From an uncultured Pirellulaceae bacterium (GTDB lineage Bacteria > Planctomycetota > Planctomycetia > Pirellulales > Pirellulaceae), in assembly GCA_938083195.1 (NCBI GenBank), contig CALKCK010000021.1:1-64000 (forward strand): 64,000 bases of DNA, given 5' to 3'. The notes beneath the pieces were generated by a model that did no database searches, was not told the origin of the DNA, and saw only the letters and a program-made list of their open reading frames with translations. Positions within the stretch are counted from its first letter, which is position 1, and every line of letters begins with the position of its first letter. Shown one piece after another: positions 28,701-37,041 of the stretch. Position numbers and translations under genes: made by a program.

Positions 28701-28800
28701 GACGATCGTCAGCGGCAGCGATTTCCAATCCCGCTATCGCAATCGCCGCAATTACGATGAGCAGCTTGATTGGGTATTTCTTGATAGGCATTGTCTTCAC
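25735..28800 (-). CDS. Exported protein with two sulfatase domains
   Basis: The 1021 residues hold two complete S1-type sulfatase domains after a signal peptide (LLIVIAAIAIAGLEIAAA). The first has RPNILFCISDD and active-site CGPSR at about residue 82, with GHTGKGWGPG later. The second has NVVFFLVDDLAWSD, CSPTR at about residue 564 and IFGKWHLGN, and ends near residue 1020. In both, the Cys is the residue converted to formylglycine. The substrate is unknown; sulfated polysaccharides are the likely target by analogy. The start is GTG 28800, or ATG 28791 three codons later. The upstream sulfatase ends only 15 bp away. The first domain resembles the sulfatase half of the gene at 56530. Confidence 0.93.
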   Translation of the reverse strand: MKTMPIKKYPIKLLIVIAAIAIAGLEIAAADDRPNILFCISDDQSYAHTGANGDPVVQTPAFDRIAREGLRFTHAFCDAPTCGPSRSAILTGQHIWRLEEAGNIHSTLPAKFSTYTELLEDAGYAIGHTGKGWGPGRLEPGGRQVNPAGKAFNQKNRKPPFRQIRSTDYAANFQEFLNQLPSDQPFCFWLGTSEPHRGFQPGVGKLTGKDPAKVVVPPIFPDNNIVRNDILDYLVEVEYFDSVVGDAIALLETRGELDNTLIVVTSDHGMPFPRAKASLYDAGTRVPLAIRWPKGIDKPGRTNESFVNLSDLAPTFLEIAGLKPTASMTGHSLAESFKNETALGQDAAFIAMERHDGCREGGKGFPCRAIRTSDYLYIHNFEPTRWPSGSPDPNVCARAIPYGEIDSSPTKTTMMEQRDAPEIAPLAELAFGMRPTEELYDLTNDPHQLVNLAKEGKQKNNLVSLRERLFEHLKKTDDPRVAGGAVDWDFYPYYGNVRTKGWSVDRKKTQPETRPPNVVFFLVDDLAWSDVGCYGSSFHETPNIDHLSSEGVRFTDAYAACHVCSPTRASILTGKYPATLNLTDWLKGRRDFPFQKLLNVEINQQLPKQETTIAEALREKGYSTAIFGKWHLGNAPTTPMEHGFDIHVPNVPSNWRTFHGPFGMKNLPSKKGDYLTDRLTDQAIEWMENKKDEPFFLYMSHFAVHDPIQGRRDLVDKYSKKLEQTPTTESANFILEGNPDNPSNPTRKELNQLIQTREFARHKVLPRGTIKIKQKQDNPEFAAMVEGVDQSLGRITEKLKQLGLEDNTIVIFFSDNGGMAAMNVGNPKRIVPEQNIDKAYSTSCLPLRGAKGWLYEGGIRVPLIVKWPGKGRTNAVCSTPVSSIDFFPTIMNMAGFGNEIGSDKEGVNISPLLRGNPIESRSIYWHFPHYSNHGMQSPGGAIRSGRYKLLEYFENGTIQLFDLENDLGEQTDLSKTKPEKAKKLQAELEHWRKKVDARMMKPNHKFNPDLKAENYYQDSNN

Positions 28801-28815
28801 TTTGCTAACTTGGGT

Positions 28816-30735
28816 TTATTCTTTGCGACGAACGTAGACATAATAGGCGCTCAAGATTGTATCTTCACCGCGGAACCATGTGTGCAATGCAATGGGGCCT
28901 TTTTTAAGTTTTGCATTGAAGACGATAGACGTGTCACCTGGTTTGACCGGTTGAGTTAATCCTTCAAAACCGTAGCTTCGCTTTTCAGAAATCTTTAAAT
29001 GTTGGTGGTTACTTAGATAAAAACTTGCCGAGGTGATCGGTAGTGCTTTGCCCGTTCCATCCGGCATGGCTGTGGCGATCGGGATATCGGCATCTTTGGG
29101 CCATCGACGGAGTTGGAATTCGTATTCCCCATCCTGGGCAACTTCTAATAGCCAGTAACCGGATTTTTGCTGTCCCACGCGGATTTGGCGTTGCTGGTCC
29201 ACGAAGACATCAAGCCAATCACAAGCGGTTAATCGCGATGGATTTTCATGTTGACTACCGATAATGATTCGCTGCGGTTCGTTTGCGGTTGGCCCAACTT
29301 CATTCCACCAACGATACAGTTCGCCTCGCATTTTGTTAACGACTTTAGGGTGATCATCAATCACATTTGTTTTCTGAAGCGGGTCTGTATCGAGATTGTA
29401 AAGCTCGCGGTCTTCGAGTAATCGCCAGCGTTTCCACAAAACCGCTGCGTGATCGCGACGCATGATTGATTGAGCGAATGGCGTTGGATAGTTAACGAAA
29501 TTAGGCATGCGAGAATAATTGATAATGAGCGTGCGGTCGGTAGGTATCGTGGATTTGCCGCGAAGAATCGGTGCCAAACTGATTCCGCTAAATTGAGCGG
29601 TTGTATTGATGTCGCAAAGGTCGATAAGCGTAGGTAACAGGTCCTGAACCTGTGTCAGACCATGAATGTCCCGACTGGTTGAGAGGTTGCCATTTGGCCA
29701 ACTAATAAAACAAGGGACTCGATGACCTCCGTCCCAAAGCTGTGTCTTCCCTCCCCGCATTCCTGCGTTGAAATATCGAGGGCCGTGGGTGCTTCCGTTG
29801 TCAGTCAAAAAGACGACGATCGTGTTCTTTCTAAGGTCTTCGTTTTTTAGAAATTGAATGAGTCGACCCATGTTAGTATCAATGTTTCGAACCATTCCAA
29901 GATATTTGGCCAGCTGTTCTTTTAATTTAGGATTTAGGTTGTTGTGTGTAGGAGACTCAAGAACTTTTTGGAGGGCAGCGCGATCTTCCGGCTTGGGGTT
30001 GAGCGGCCCATGTGGGGTGTTCGTTGCGATGTAGGATAAAAATGGTTTTCCAGATTTGGCTGACGATTTCATAAAAGACATCGCTTCGTCGAAAAAAATA
30101 TCGGTACAATACCCCTTGAAGGGAGTTGGTTTCCCATTGGTGACGTAGGTGTCGTCGAAGTAATCGTTTCCCCAAGAATCTGGAACCGACCCAATGTGAG
30201 AAGATGGAAACCACACTGTCTGATCAAAGCCACGGTCCTCAGGTCGAAAGGGGTAGTTCGCGCCGAGATGCCATTTCCCGAACACGCCAGTTTTATATCC
30301 AGATGCCTTAAAGATGTTGGCTATTGTCGGAACTTCGGGTCGCAATAATCCTCGGCCACTGCTGACGTTGATGCACCCGTTGCGGGCGGCATCTAATCCG
30401 GTCAACAATTGTCCTCGCGTCGGGGCGCACATTGGGGCGACATGAAAATCGTTAAGCCTTAGACTTTGACTGTGTAAGTAATCGAGGTTCGGTGTTTTAA
30501 GAATTGGATTCCCATGTGCCGAAATTTCTGGAAACCCTTGATCGTCTGTCATGACAATAACAATATTGGGTTGGTCGGCATGGGTTGGTGCAATACGGGT
30601 AAGAGAGCATAAAAGCAGTAGCAGTACGATTGCTGTAATTTGACGCGCGCTCTTTTTCGATTGCAAATTAGTTGAATGCAAATCAGTCGTCCGGTGGTGG
30701 TCAGTAGGGAGAGAGCAGTCCAAACAGTTCTTCAT
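28816..30735 (-). CDS. Sulfatase with C-terminal extension
   Basis: A 639-residue exported sulfatase. The N-terminus has a charged stretch and then a hydrophobic signal (TAIVLLLLLCSLTRIAPTHA). Active-site motif CAPTR lies at about residue 103 in HVAPMCAPTRGQLLTG. Metal-binding MTDDQGFP and FGKWHLGANYP, and VVFLTDNGSTHGPR, are all in place. The last ~150 residues (from about 490) form an added beta-rich part (YWLLEVAQDGEYEFQLRRWP) that looks like a carbohydrate-binding or sandwich domain. It is the first gene of the set sulfatase, double sulfatase, DUF1552, DUF1592, with only 15 bp to the next gene. Confidence 0.93.
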   Translation of the reverse strand: MKNCLDCSLPTDHHRTTDLHSTNLQSKKSARQITAIVLLLLLCSLTRIAPTHADQPNIVIVMTDDQGFPEISAHGNPILKTPNLDYLHSQSLRLNDFHVAPMCAPTRGQLLTGLDAARNGCINVSSGRGLLRPEVPTIANIFKASGYKTGVFGKWHLGANYPFRPEDRGFDQTVWFPSSHIGSVPDSWGNDYFDDTYVTNGKPTPFKGYCTDIFFDEAMSFMKSSAKSGKPFLSYIATNTPHGPLNPKPEDRAALQKVLESPTHNNLNPKLKEQLAKYLGMVRNIDTNMGRLIQFLKNEDLRKNTIVVFLTDNGSTHGPRYFNAGMRGGKTQLWDGGHRVPCFISWPNGNLSTSRDIHGLTQVQDLLPTLIDLCDINTTAQFSGISLAPILRGKSTIPTDRTLIINYSRMPNFVNYPTPFAQSIMRRDHAAVLWKRWRLLEDRELYNLDTDPLQKTNVIDDHPKVVNKMRGELYRWWNEVGPTANEPQRIIIGSQHENPSRLTACDWLDVFVDQQRQIRVGQQKSGYWLLEVAQDGEYEFQLRRWPKDADIPIATAMPDGTGKALPITSASFYLSNHQHLKISEKRSYGFEGLTQPVKPGDTSIVFNAKLKKGPIALHTWFRGEDTILSAYYVYVRRKE

Positions 30736-31202
30736 TTTAAAGTAACCCTTGTCTAGGTCTGTTAATTCGACTCAGCATTGTCAGCATGGAAGCGACTATT
30801 AACTACTTAAGCTATGCTGATGTAACTAAGAGTTTTCTTGACACGCGAGTGTGCGATTTGCCTTGGATGAGAATCTGATCAGATTATCCGTTGCTTCAAA
30901 AAAGCGAGGCCATTTTGATTCTCAATCTGGCCTGACAAGTTAAGGTGTTCATCCTTTGGCATGGTTAGCAGAATATCAAATCAGGTTCTAAAAAACAATT
31001 TTTAGATTATGCTTTTATCTCTAGAGATCGACGAGCTTGCTTGGCGATGGTTCAGAAAGTCGTTGCAATCTTATTTAATTGAGCGTTGTTATTCTCTTCA
31101 AACGCATGCTTGTTGAACGGATGGCGGGAGAGAATGCCGTCTTTTGCTGTGGCTTATCAATTTAAATCGGCCGCTCCAATCAACAAAACTGGTAATTGGG
31201 AT
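30736..31202. other. Divergent promoter region, nothing specific recognised
   Basis: About 470 bp between the minus-strand sulfatase set and the plus-strand membrane protein. No gene, repeat or clear operator is seen. It must carry the promoter of the sulfatase set. A TTGACA at 30839-30844 (plus) has no convincing -10 partner. Confidence 0.4.
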
Positions 31203-31763
31203 ATGGAATTAAACCCTTTCAGGGCTACTGAAAGCTCTTTTGAATCAGCAGTTGACGCACGGCCCAAGGGGTTCTTTCGGGTGGGGGATTTGTTCTTAGC
31301 GATTGGTTTTTTGACGCTTGCAATTGCCTCCGGTTTGTCACAATTTGTAATGATTGGACTTTTGGGGTTGGTGTTATTTCCTATTTCGCTGGGCTCGCTG
31401 TTGATTGCGGGTGCTGTTGTCGCGGGAGAGAACCGGTCCACATGGAAGAGACATGTTGCTGGTTTTGCGATCTTCATTCTGGGGGTGTTCGTACTCAATT
31501 TGACCTCGGTCGTGGCTACGACTTTGGCATGTAATTATGTCACCCGCCCCGTCTTTGCTTCGACCTTGTCGACTTATAGTTGGGCGTTCGTAGCGCTAGG
31601 TTGGGGGATGTCGGGCGGGACGATTGCGGCCTCATTTATGTTAACAGCGAGTGGGTCGCGAACGCGTTGCTTTTTTTGGGGATCGATTGCTTTGGCAGTG
31701 CCTCCCGCCTCGCTTCTGATTTTCTTGATTTTGTTTTGGTCAGGACAGGCTTTAGGGGCCTGA
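31203..31763 (+). CDS. Four-helix membrane protein of unknown function
   Basis: About 186 residues: a short polar N-terminus (MELNPFRATESS) followed by about four hydrophobic segments (LFLAIGFLTLAIASGLSQFVMIGLLGLVL, LLIAGAVVAG, FAIFILGVFVLNLTSVVATTLA, and WAFVALGWGMSGGTIAASF with a fifth near the C-terminus). I set the start at 31203 because small planctomycete membrane proteins often begin with an NPF/NPY motif followed by a short acidic or polar stretch. The frame extends to 31086, and the ATG at 31134 has GGAG close by, so a longer protein cannot be excluded. No homologue is recognised. Confidence 0.6.
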   Translation: MELNPFRATESSFESAVDARPKGFFRVGDLFLAIGFLTLAIASGLSQFVMIGLLGLVLFPISLGSLLIAGAVVAGENRSTWKRHVAGFAIFILGVFVLNLTSVVATTLACNYVTRPVFASTLSTYSWAFVALGWGMSGGTIAASFMLTASGSRTRCFFWGSIALAVPPASLLIFLILFWSGQALGA

Positions 31764-32076
31764 GGACACTGTTCTCAACTAAATCGGTTGCCCCCATTGG
31801 ATCACCAACGATTAGTAAACTTATAGATTGGCGCTACTGAGAATGGTCGTTTGCCAAGCTTAGATAAAAAATGGTCAGGCTTATGCCAGTCAACAAGGAG
31901 GGGAATGCGTAAGCCGAGTTCCAACTGCCTGGGAGCGAAAAGACCGCGAGAATTACTGTAAAAAAGACTAGTTGTTTAATCGTGACTTGCAAAGTAATTT
32001 TCTGTGTGAAACTACGGATCGCGATTTTAAAACACTAAATTCTACTTCTTAATATCCTAAATCAATTTTTAGAATT
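31764..32076. other. Spacer between convergent genes, nothing recognised
   Basis: About 310 bp, AT-rich, between the plus-strand membrane protein and the minus-strand MFS carrier. No clear hairpin terminator or open frame of note is seen. Confidence 0.4.
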
Positions 32077-33348
32077 CTAGTCTCTTACGGCTGCCGTGAA
32101 TCGATTTTTTAAGCGAAACTCGTAAGCAATTAGCAGAAAGAAAGTGAGAATCGCACAGACAATAAAGATTCTGTTACTCTGCACGCCAAGTTGCTTGAGT
32201 CCAATGAAGAGGAAGTTCCCAACAATAATGCCGACAAAAGAAAGGCAATTCCATAACCCTAGGATTTGCCCTCGTTTTTCATTTCCAGCAAGTTGTTGAA
32301 TCATGGTCTGGAGGGGCACCATGACAAATCCCGCCATGAAGCCACCGGCAGCAAGTAATGCGGTTACCGTTTCAAAATTGTTAGGGATCAGCCCCAGCGC
32401 CAAGAATGGAATAGTGGTGCCAATCGCTCCCAGCGGGATAAGTGCTGGACGAATTCGATGGCCAGAAATCCTACCAGCGACGTAGTCACCGATCCCCGTG
32501 GAAATTCCCAAGAGCGCCATCAATAACGCGGTTTTAGTCGCCGAAATATCAAGCAATTCTTTGTAGTCCGCAATGATTAGAATCGCGATTCCAGCGACCA
32601 CTAAGTAGAAAAAAGACCACACTAAAATGACTGATTTAAGTGTGGTGCCTGAAAGTGCCTTCCAAGTTGAAATGTAACTTTCGAATAGACGGTAACTAAT
32701 TTTTAGATTCGGGTTCTGAGCGGTGAGTCTAGGAATGCCGTAAGAAGCAAGCGTTCCGAGTACGCCGATAACTAAGATGACGACACCGGGCAGCCACCGC
32801 ATTGCTGTTGCGGGATCTTTAGGAGCGTAGATGTCATAAAGCGGTCCACCGACAGCACTGCCTAAAATAATTGCGACGTAAGTGAACATGTTGATGGTGC
32901 CGTTGGCTCGGCTAAGTTTTTCGGTTGGCATGATCTCCGGCAAGATGCCAAATTTCGCCGGTGAAAAGAAAGTGCTTTGGACTGCGATGATCACAAGTGC
33001 AGCGAGGACCAACCAAACATTGCCAATCCAGAGTCCCGCCATCGCGATCAACGCGATCAGGATTTCAGACCATTTAGAGAAAATGCTGACTTGTCGCTTG
33101 CTAAATTTGTCTGAGAATTGCCCAGCGAATCCGGATAGCAGAACAAACGGGATTGCCAAGCATAATGAAGCCCACCCCTGCCCCCCTTCTCCAAGTTGAT
33201 TGCCCCAAATACCGCCCGCGGCTAAACCAAATATTAAAACCTGTTTTAGAATATTATCATTGGCAGCGCCAAGGAATTGAGTGACGTTCAAGAAGTAGAA
33301 ACCACGACTGCTGGATTTTGTCACGTCGAACGCTCCGGAGAAATGCAT
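32077..33348 (-). CDS. MFS carrier of the LplT (lysophospholipid transporter) type
   Basis: A 12-helix, 423-residue major facilitator protein. The N-terminus FYFLNVTQFLGAANDNILKQVLI is typical of LplT and the carrier half of Aas/LplT fusions, and the loop GFAGQFSDKFSKRQV is the MFS helix 2-3 signature in LplT form. STFFSPAKFGILPEIMPTEKLSRANG is also diagnostic of LplT. These proteins flip lysophospholipids inward so that they can be re-acylated. Here there is no Aas acyltransferase domain or adjacent gene, so the acylation partner must be elsewhere or the substrate differs. The ATG at 33348 gives a normal N-terminus. Single gene. Confidence 0.85.
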   Translation of the reverse strand: MHFSGAFDVTKSSSRGFYFLNVTQFLGAANDNILKQVLIFGLAAGGIWGNQLGEGGQGWASLCLAIPFVLLSGFAGQFSDKFSKRQVSIFSKWSEILIALIAMAGLWIGNVWLVLAALVIIAVQSTFFSPAKFGILPEIMPTEKLSRANGTINMFTYVAIILGSAVGGPLYDIYAPKDPATAMRWLPGVVILVIGVLGTLASYGIPRLTAQNPNLKISYRLFESYISTWKALSGTTLKSVILVWSFFYLVVAGIAILIIADYKELLDISATKTALLMALLGISTGIGDYVAGRISGHRIRPALIPLGAIGTTIPFLALGLIPNNFETVTALLAAGGFMAGFVMVPLQTMIQQLAGNEKRGQILGLWNCLSFVGIIVGNFLFIGLKQLGVQSNRIFIVCAILTFFLLIAYEFRLKNRFTAAVRD

Positions 33349-33580
33349 CTTCTCTTTGGTGATCTTGGATGGGTGAAGTGGAGTCTAGTCGTTTTGCAGG
33401 TTTTTTGATAGAGAAACCAATCACAACGAGTGCTCCACCAAACAAAAACTGGGGGCGCTATTTCTGCTTAGAGAATCTGATAAGACAACGAGAGGCTTGG
33501 GGCGAAGAGACGAGATTTTATGTGTTTTCGTGGTTTCCTTCGATCAGTTCAGTTTGAGTGCGGGAGATTGTAATCTCGAT

Positions 33581-34561
33581 CTACTCATAAATCGGTAAGA
33601 AGGTATTGAAAGCTATATCGCAAAAATGACCTGGATCATTGTATCGCTGGTTGAGGTTTAACGCGGAGATTACGGCCATTTCATCGTCGCTTAAATTGAA
33701 TTCGAAGATACCAAAGTTCTCTCGAAGACGTTCAGGAGAAGAGGTTTTGGGTACAATTGCTGTACCTCTCTGGACGCCCCACCTCAATATAATCTGCGCT
33801 GGCGTTCTTTGGTGGGCATCTGCAATTTGAGTAATCGAGGAATTGGCAAGCAGCGATTGTTCAGGTGAGGCCATCCCAATCGAATAATACGATTCGGCTC
33901 CAAGAGGAGAAAATCCAGTCACAGTTATCTCCTCCTGCTGGCAATATTTCAGGAGTTTTTCTTGAATTAAGCGAGGGTGTAATTCCACCTGTAGAACGGA
34001 GGGGCGAATTTTTGCATACGAAAGTAAGTCTCGAATTAAAGAGCAGTTGAAGTTGCAGATGCCAATATTCTTCACCAGTCCCTGGGAAACCAATTCTTCC
34101 ATTGCTTCCCAAGTTTCGCGGATAGGTATCGGATCCATTTCGATTTTAGGAAATTCGGCGTCTGGATCGTAAAACCATTCTGGTGGGTAACGATGTTCAA
34201 AGGGGACGAATTTTGAGGCGATGGGGAAGTGGATTAGGTAGAGATCAAGATATTCTAGCTGAAGGTCGTTGAGTGACCTCTGGAGTGCCGGGCGAACATG
34301 CTCTGCAGCGTGGTAGGTATTCCAAAGTTTGGAGGTGATCCAAAGGTCATTGCGGTCGCAGAGTCCAGACTTAATCGCCGTTGCAAGTCCTTCTCCAACT
34401 TGCGGTTCATTTCCATAATCGCAGGCGCAGTCGAAGTGGCGATAGCCAATCTTGATCGCCTCTTGAACCAATTCAGGCAGGATCGTTTTTTCAATTTTCC
34501 ACATGCCTAAACCCAGCGATGGGATTTGAGATCCGTTATTTAAAGTAAGCAAATTGTCCAC
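33581..34561 (-). CDS. Aldo/keto reductase
   Basis: An NAD(P)H-dependent oxidoreductase with a TIM-barrel fold, 326 residues. The typical features are present: N-terminal NNGSQIPSLGLGMWK, HFDCACDYGNEPQVGEGL (containing the catalytic Asp and Tyr), WITSKLWNTYH (catalytic Lys), YLDLYLIHFPIA (catalytic His), GICNFN and the cofactor segment GTAIVPKTSSPERLRENFGIF. It belongs to the AKR families that act on sugars or carbonyls; the true substrate cannot be read. The neighbours (LplT-like carrier, PEP-CTERM protein) give no pathway. Confidence 0.92.
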   Translation of the reverse strand: MDNLLTLNNGSQIPSLGLGMWKIEKTILPELVQEAIKIGYRHFDCACDYGNEPQVGEGLATAIKSGLCDRNDLWITSKLWNTYHAAEHVRPALQRSLNDLQLEYLDLYLIHFPIASKFVPFEHRYPPEWFYDPDAEFPKIEMDPIPIRETWEAMEELVSQGLVKNIGICNFNCSLIRDLLSYAKIRPSVLQVELHPRLIQEKLLKYCQQEEITVTGFSPLGAESYYSIGMASPEQSLLANSSITQIADAHQRTPAQIILRWGVQRGTAIVPKTSSPERLRENFGIFEFNLSDDEMAVISALNLNQRYNDPGHFCDIAFNTFLPIYE

Positions 34562-34659
34562 ACCACAACCTTCACTAAATTAAATTTTGAATTACTGAAA
34601 TTGTCGTGAGCTCTGTCGCATCGGTCAACGGGTTCTAAGGCACGCCTTGCCCTAGACAT

Positions 34660-34681
34660 ACTCCGATATTTAAATCGGAGT
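34660..34681. terminator. Terminator-like hairpin
   Basis: ACTCCGAT-ATTTAA-ATCGGAGT is a perfect 8-bp stem followed on the plus strand by only three T. It lies 40 bp past the stop of the minus-strand PEP-CTERM gene, but the minus-strand side has no T-run, so termination is uncertain. Confidence 0.45.
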
Positions 34682-34720
34682 TTTAGAGGTCATAGATTGT
34701 CTTGGAAATGGCCAAAAAAA

Positions 34721-35341
34721 TCACGCCGATTTTTTGCGGCGACGGGCCAAGGCAACCATTCCGAATGTGGTCAGGAGCGAGATGGCTGACGGCTCCGGGA
34801 CGGCTGTGATTGAAAAATCAAAGGTCCTGCCGTTTGAGAAGATAATGCCATCAAGTTTTTCTGAGCTGGAGGTCACAAAATCATCCAACGCGGAGTCGTA
34901 ATCGCCAAAATTAAAATGAGTCGTTCCGGGTGAGGAAAGTAATAAATCAAATTCCCCAAGGAGAATGGTAGGGCCCTGGGGGAAACCGTTGGATGCAAAA
35001 TCAATGTCAATTCCAGCCAGGTTCAATTGGGAGCCTGTGAAACTGGCGTCCGTCGTGGTGTCAAAGGCAGCGTCGACTGAGTTGTTTATGATTGTGGCAG
35101 CGGCGCCTGAGACGGCAGCGTAATCAGCTCGTAGTCCAAATCCAATCAAAAAGTTGTCGGTCATTTCTGAGTTCGGAAACGTCTCTTCTACTGAAACGAA
35201 CATCGTTACTGTTTCACCGGTGGTTGCGAAAAACTCGGTTCCCGATGTTGAGCCATCTGAGAAGGTGACAACGATATCTGCACTCGCATTTGCCGCAAAT
35301 AAAATCAGACTCGTGAGCAAGGCGATAAGTTGAGTTTTCAT
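34721..35341 (-). CDS. PEP-CTERM-anchored exported protein
   Basis: About 206 residues: signal peptide (QLIALLTSLILFAANASA), an extracellular beta-rich domain (IVVTFSDGSTSGTEFFATTG and FLIGFGLRADYAAVSG), and a C-terminal sorting signal VPEPSAISLLTTFGMVALARRRKK with the PEP motif, a membrane helix and a basic tail. Such proteins are cut and handled by an exosortase, which is not in the window. The frame is open to 35380 from a TTG, but the ATG at 35341 gives a clean signal peptide. The role is probably at the cell surface; the function of the passenger is unknown. Confidence 0.85.
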   Translation of the reverse strand: MKTQLIALLTSLILFAANASADIVVTFSDGSTSGTEFFATTGETVTMFVSVEETFPNSEMTDNFLIGFGLRADYAAVSGAAATIINNSVDAAFDTTTDASFTGSQLNLAGIDIDFASNGFPQGPTILLGEFDLLLSSPGTTHFNFGDYDSALDDFVTSSSEKLDGIIFSNGRTFDFSITAVPEPSAISLLTTFGMVALARRRKKSA

Positions 35342-35549
35342 GCAAATAAGTTGGTTTGGGGAGCCGACGAGTTTAATCAAAGGTGAAGTGGTTTTAGGAC
35401 TGACATTCGTTTGGCGAGAACTAGAACCATGTAAACTTTAAGTTATCGTAATCTAATCCCGGATTGAGACTAGCAATGTGGACGATTTTTTATGGTCGCG
35501 TTCTAGGGTTGTCTTTGCAGGATTCGAGATTTCTGCGCTGTAGCGGTTC

Positions 35550-35579
35550 TTATTTATCTTTAAGTTATTTATCTTTAAG
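35550..35579. repeat. 15-bp tandem duplication at the sulfatase stop
   Basis: TTATTTATCTTTAAG occurs twice head to tail without change (35550-35564 and 35565-35579). The right copy contains the stop codon and last codons of the sulfatase ending at 35565; the left copy is its unread duplicate. Confidence 0.92.
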
Positions 35580-37001
35580 TTTACGTTCCTTCGAAAAGAC
35601 ATTACCGGTGGGGTGCTTGGGAAGCGTTGCTTGCCATTGCGTAAGCTGTTGAAGGAGCTGTTTTGTAACCTGTGGATTTTCTAAAGCAAGATCCTTCTCC
35701 TCTTTAAAATCGATCCCAATATCATAGAGTTCGTAATGAGACATATTTCCGTTGGCTACCAACTTCCATTGTCGATCGACCACGGCCCAGCTGACCCAAT
35801 GGTTGGGTGAGCCTTTCCTGGGAGGCCAGGCTGCCTGCGTTTTCCAAAAGAGCGGTTTCTCTCTGGTGGCGGTGCCGTGCCCCATTAACGAGTTGGTTTG
35901 ACTAAGGCCATCGGCCACGTACTCCTTAGGGAGGCTGACATTCGCGATTTCACAAAATGTTGGAAGTAGGTCTACTGCTGAAATAAGTGATTGGGAATCA
36001 ATTTTTCCAGCAGGGATTTTGCCTGGCCAGCGAGCGAGGAATGGCACCCCAACTCCGCCTTCAAATAGTGACGCTTTGTACCCTTTGCGTCCCCCGGTAA
36101 TTCCTTTCGCCGCTGCGATTCCATAACCCGCGCCGGTTGCAGTGTCGTGTTGGAGTGCGAGTGGCGTGGGGCGTGAAGCGCGAGCAGGGCCATTGTCTGA
36201 ACTGAAAATGACGAGGGTGTTATCCGACAATTTTAGCCGGTCTAGAGCGTCTAAGATTTCACCGACTCGATCATCTGCATGCGACAGTACGGAAGCATAA
36301 ATATTGTCGGTCTCTTCTAGCTCTCTAAATCGCCAACGATATTTCGGCACCGTATGAAACGGAGTGTGGGGCTCATGCAGCCAGACATTGATAAAAAATG
36401 GTTTGCCAGCGGCAGTCGATTGCTCAATAAACGAGATTGCATTTTCTGAATCCTCGTGGACGGGCATCTGTTCGCCAGCACAGTTAAATGCACCGTAATC
36501 GTCATACCCATATTCTGCCGGGAGCGGCGAATCGGGAATCATGTTATTGGAGAGGTGCCATTTCCCGTAGTGAGCTGTTGCATACCCGGATTTTTGAAGA
36601 AGTCGTGGAAGTAATGTGCTCTCGGGAGAAAGCCAGTCCGGCATGTTTCGTTTTTCATTGCTGGGAACCCATGCAAAATGGCCGTCGATGTTATAGCGAG
36701 CTGGAAAGTGCCCCGTCATGACGGCCGTACGACTGGGAGAGCAAACTCCACTGGCGACAGTAAATCGATGAAAGTCTGTACCTTCTTTTGCGAGTCGATC
36801 GATGTTGGGTGTCTTTACATACGGGTGCCCGTGACAGCTCAAATCACCCCATCCCCAATCGTCAGCAAAAATGAATAATATATTGGGTCGCGTATCTGCT
36901 GCTGTTTGTGCCGCAGCAGATTTGGGCAACGCACTTAGGAGGCAGACCAATGCAACGCTGACGGTTAAGGCATCGAATAAATTTGAAGTTTTGAAAGGCA
37001 A
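35565..37001 (-). CDS. Sulfatase
   Basis: A 478-residue exported S1-type sulfatase. Signal peptide VSVALVCLLSALPKSAAA, then NILFIFADDWGWGDLSCHG, with active-site CSPSR at about residue 88 (ASGVCSPSRTAVMTG). HYGKWHLSNN, NVWLHEPHTPFH and LVIFSSDNGPARASRPTP complete the metal and sulfate site. It is third of three consecutive minus-strand sulfatases, 40 bp after the one above. The substrate is unknown. Its 3' end overlaps a 15-bp tandem duplication. Confidence 0.94.
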   Translation of the reverse strand: MPFKTSNLFDALTVSVALVCLLSALPKSAAAQTAADTRPNILFIFADDWGWGDLSCHGHPYVKTPNIDRLAKEGTDFHRFTVASGVCSPSRTAVMTGHFPARYNIDGHFAWVPSNEKRNMPDWLSPESTLLPRLLQKSGYATAHYGKWHLSNNMIPDSPLPAEYGYDDYGAFNCAGEQMPVHEDSENAISFIEQSTAAGKPFFINVWLHEPHTPFHTVPKYRWRFRELEETDNIYASVLSHADDRVGEILDALDRLKLSDNTLVIFSSDNGPARASRPTPLALQHDTATGAGYGIAAAKGITGGRKGYKASLFEGGVGVPFLARWPGKIPAGKIDSQSLISAVDLLPTFCEIANVSLPKEYVADGLSQTNSLMGHGTATREKPLFWKTQAAWPPRKGSPNHWVSWAVVDRQWKLVANGNMSHYELYDIGIDFKEEKDLALENPQVTKQLLQQLTQWQATLPKHPTGNVFSKERKLKDK

Positions 37002-37041
37002 AATAAACTCGTAAAAAAATTAGGTTGAGATTTTCGAGATA

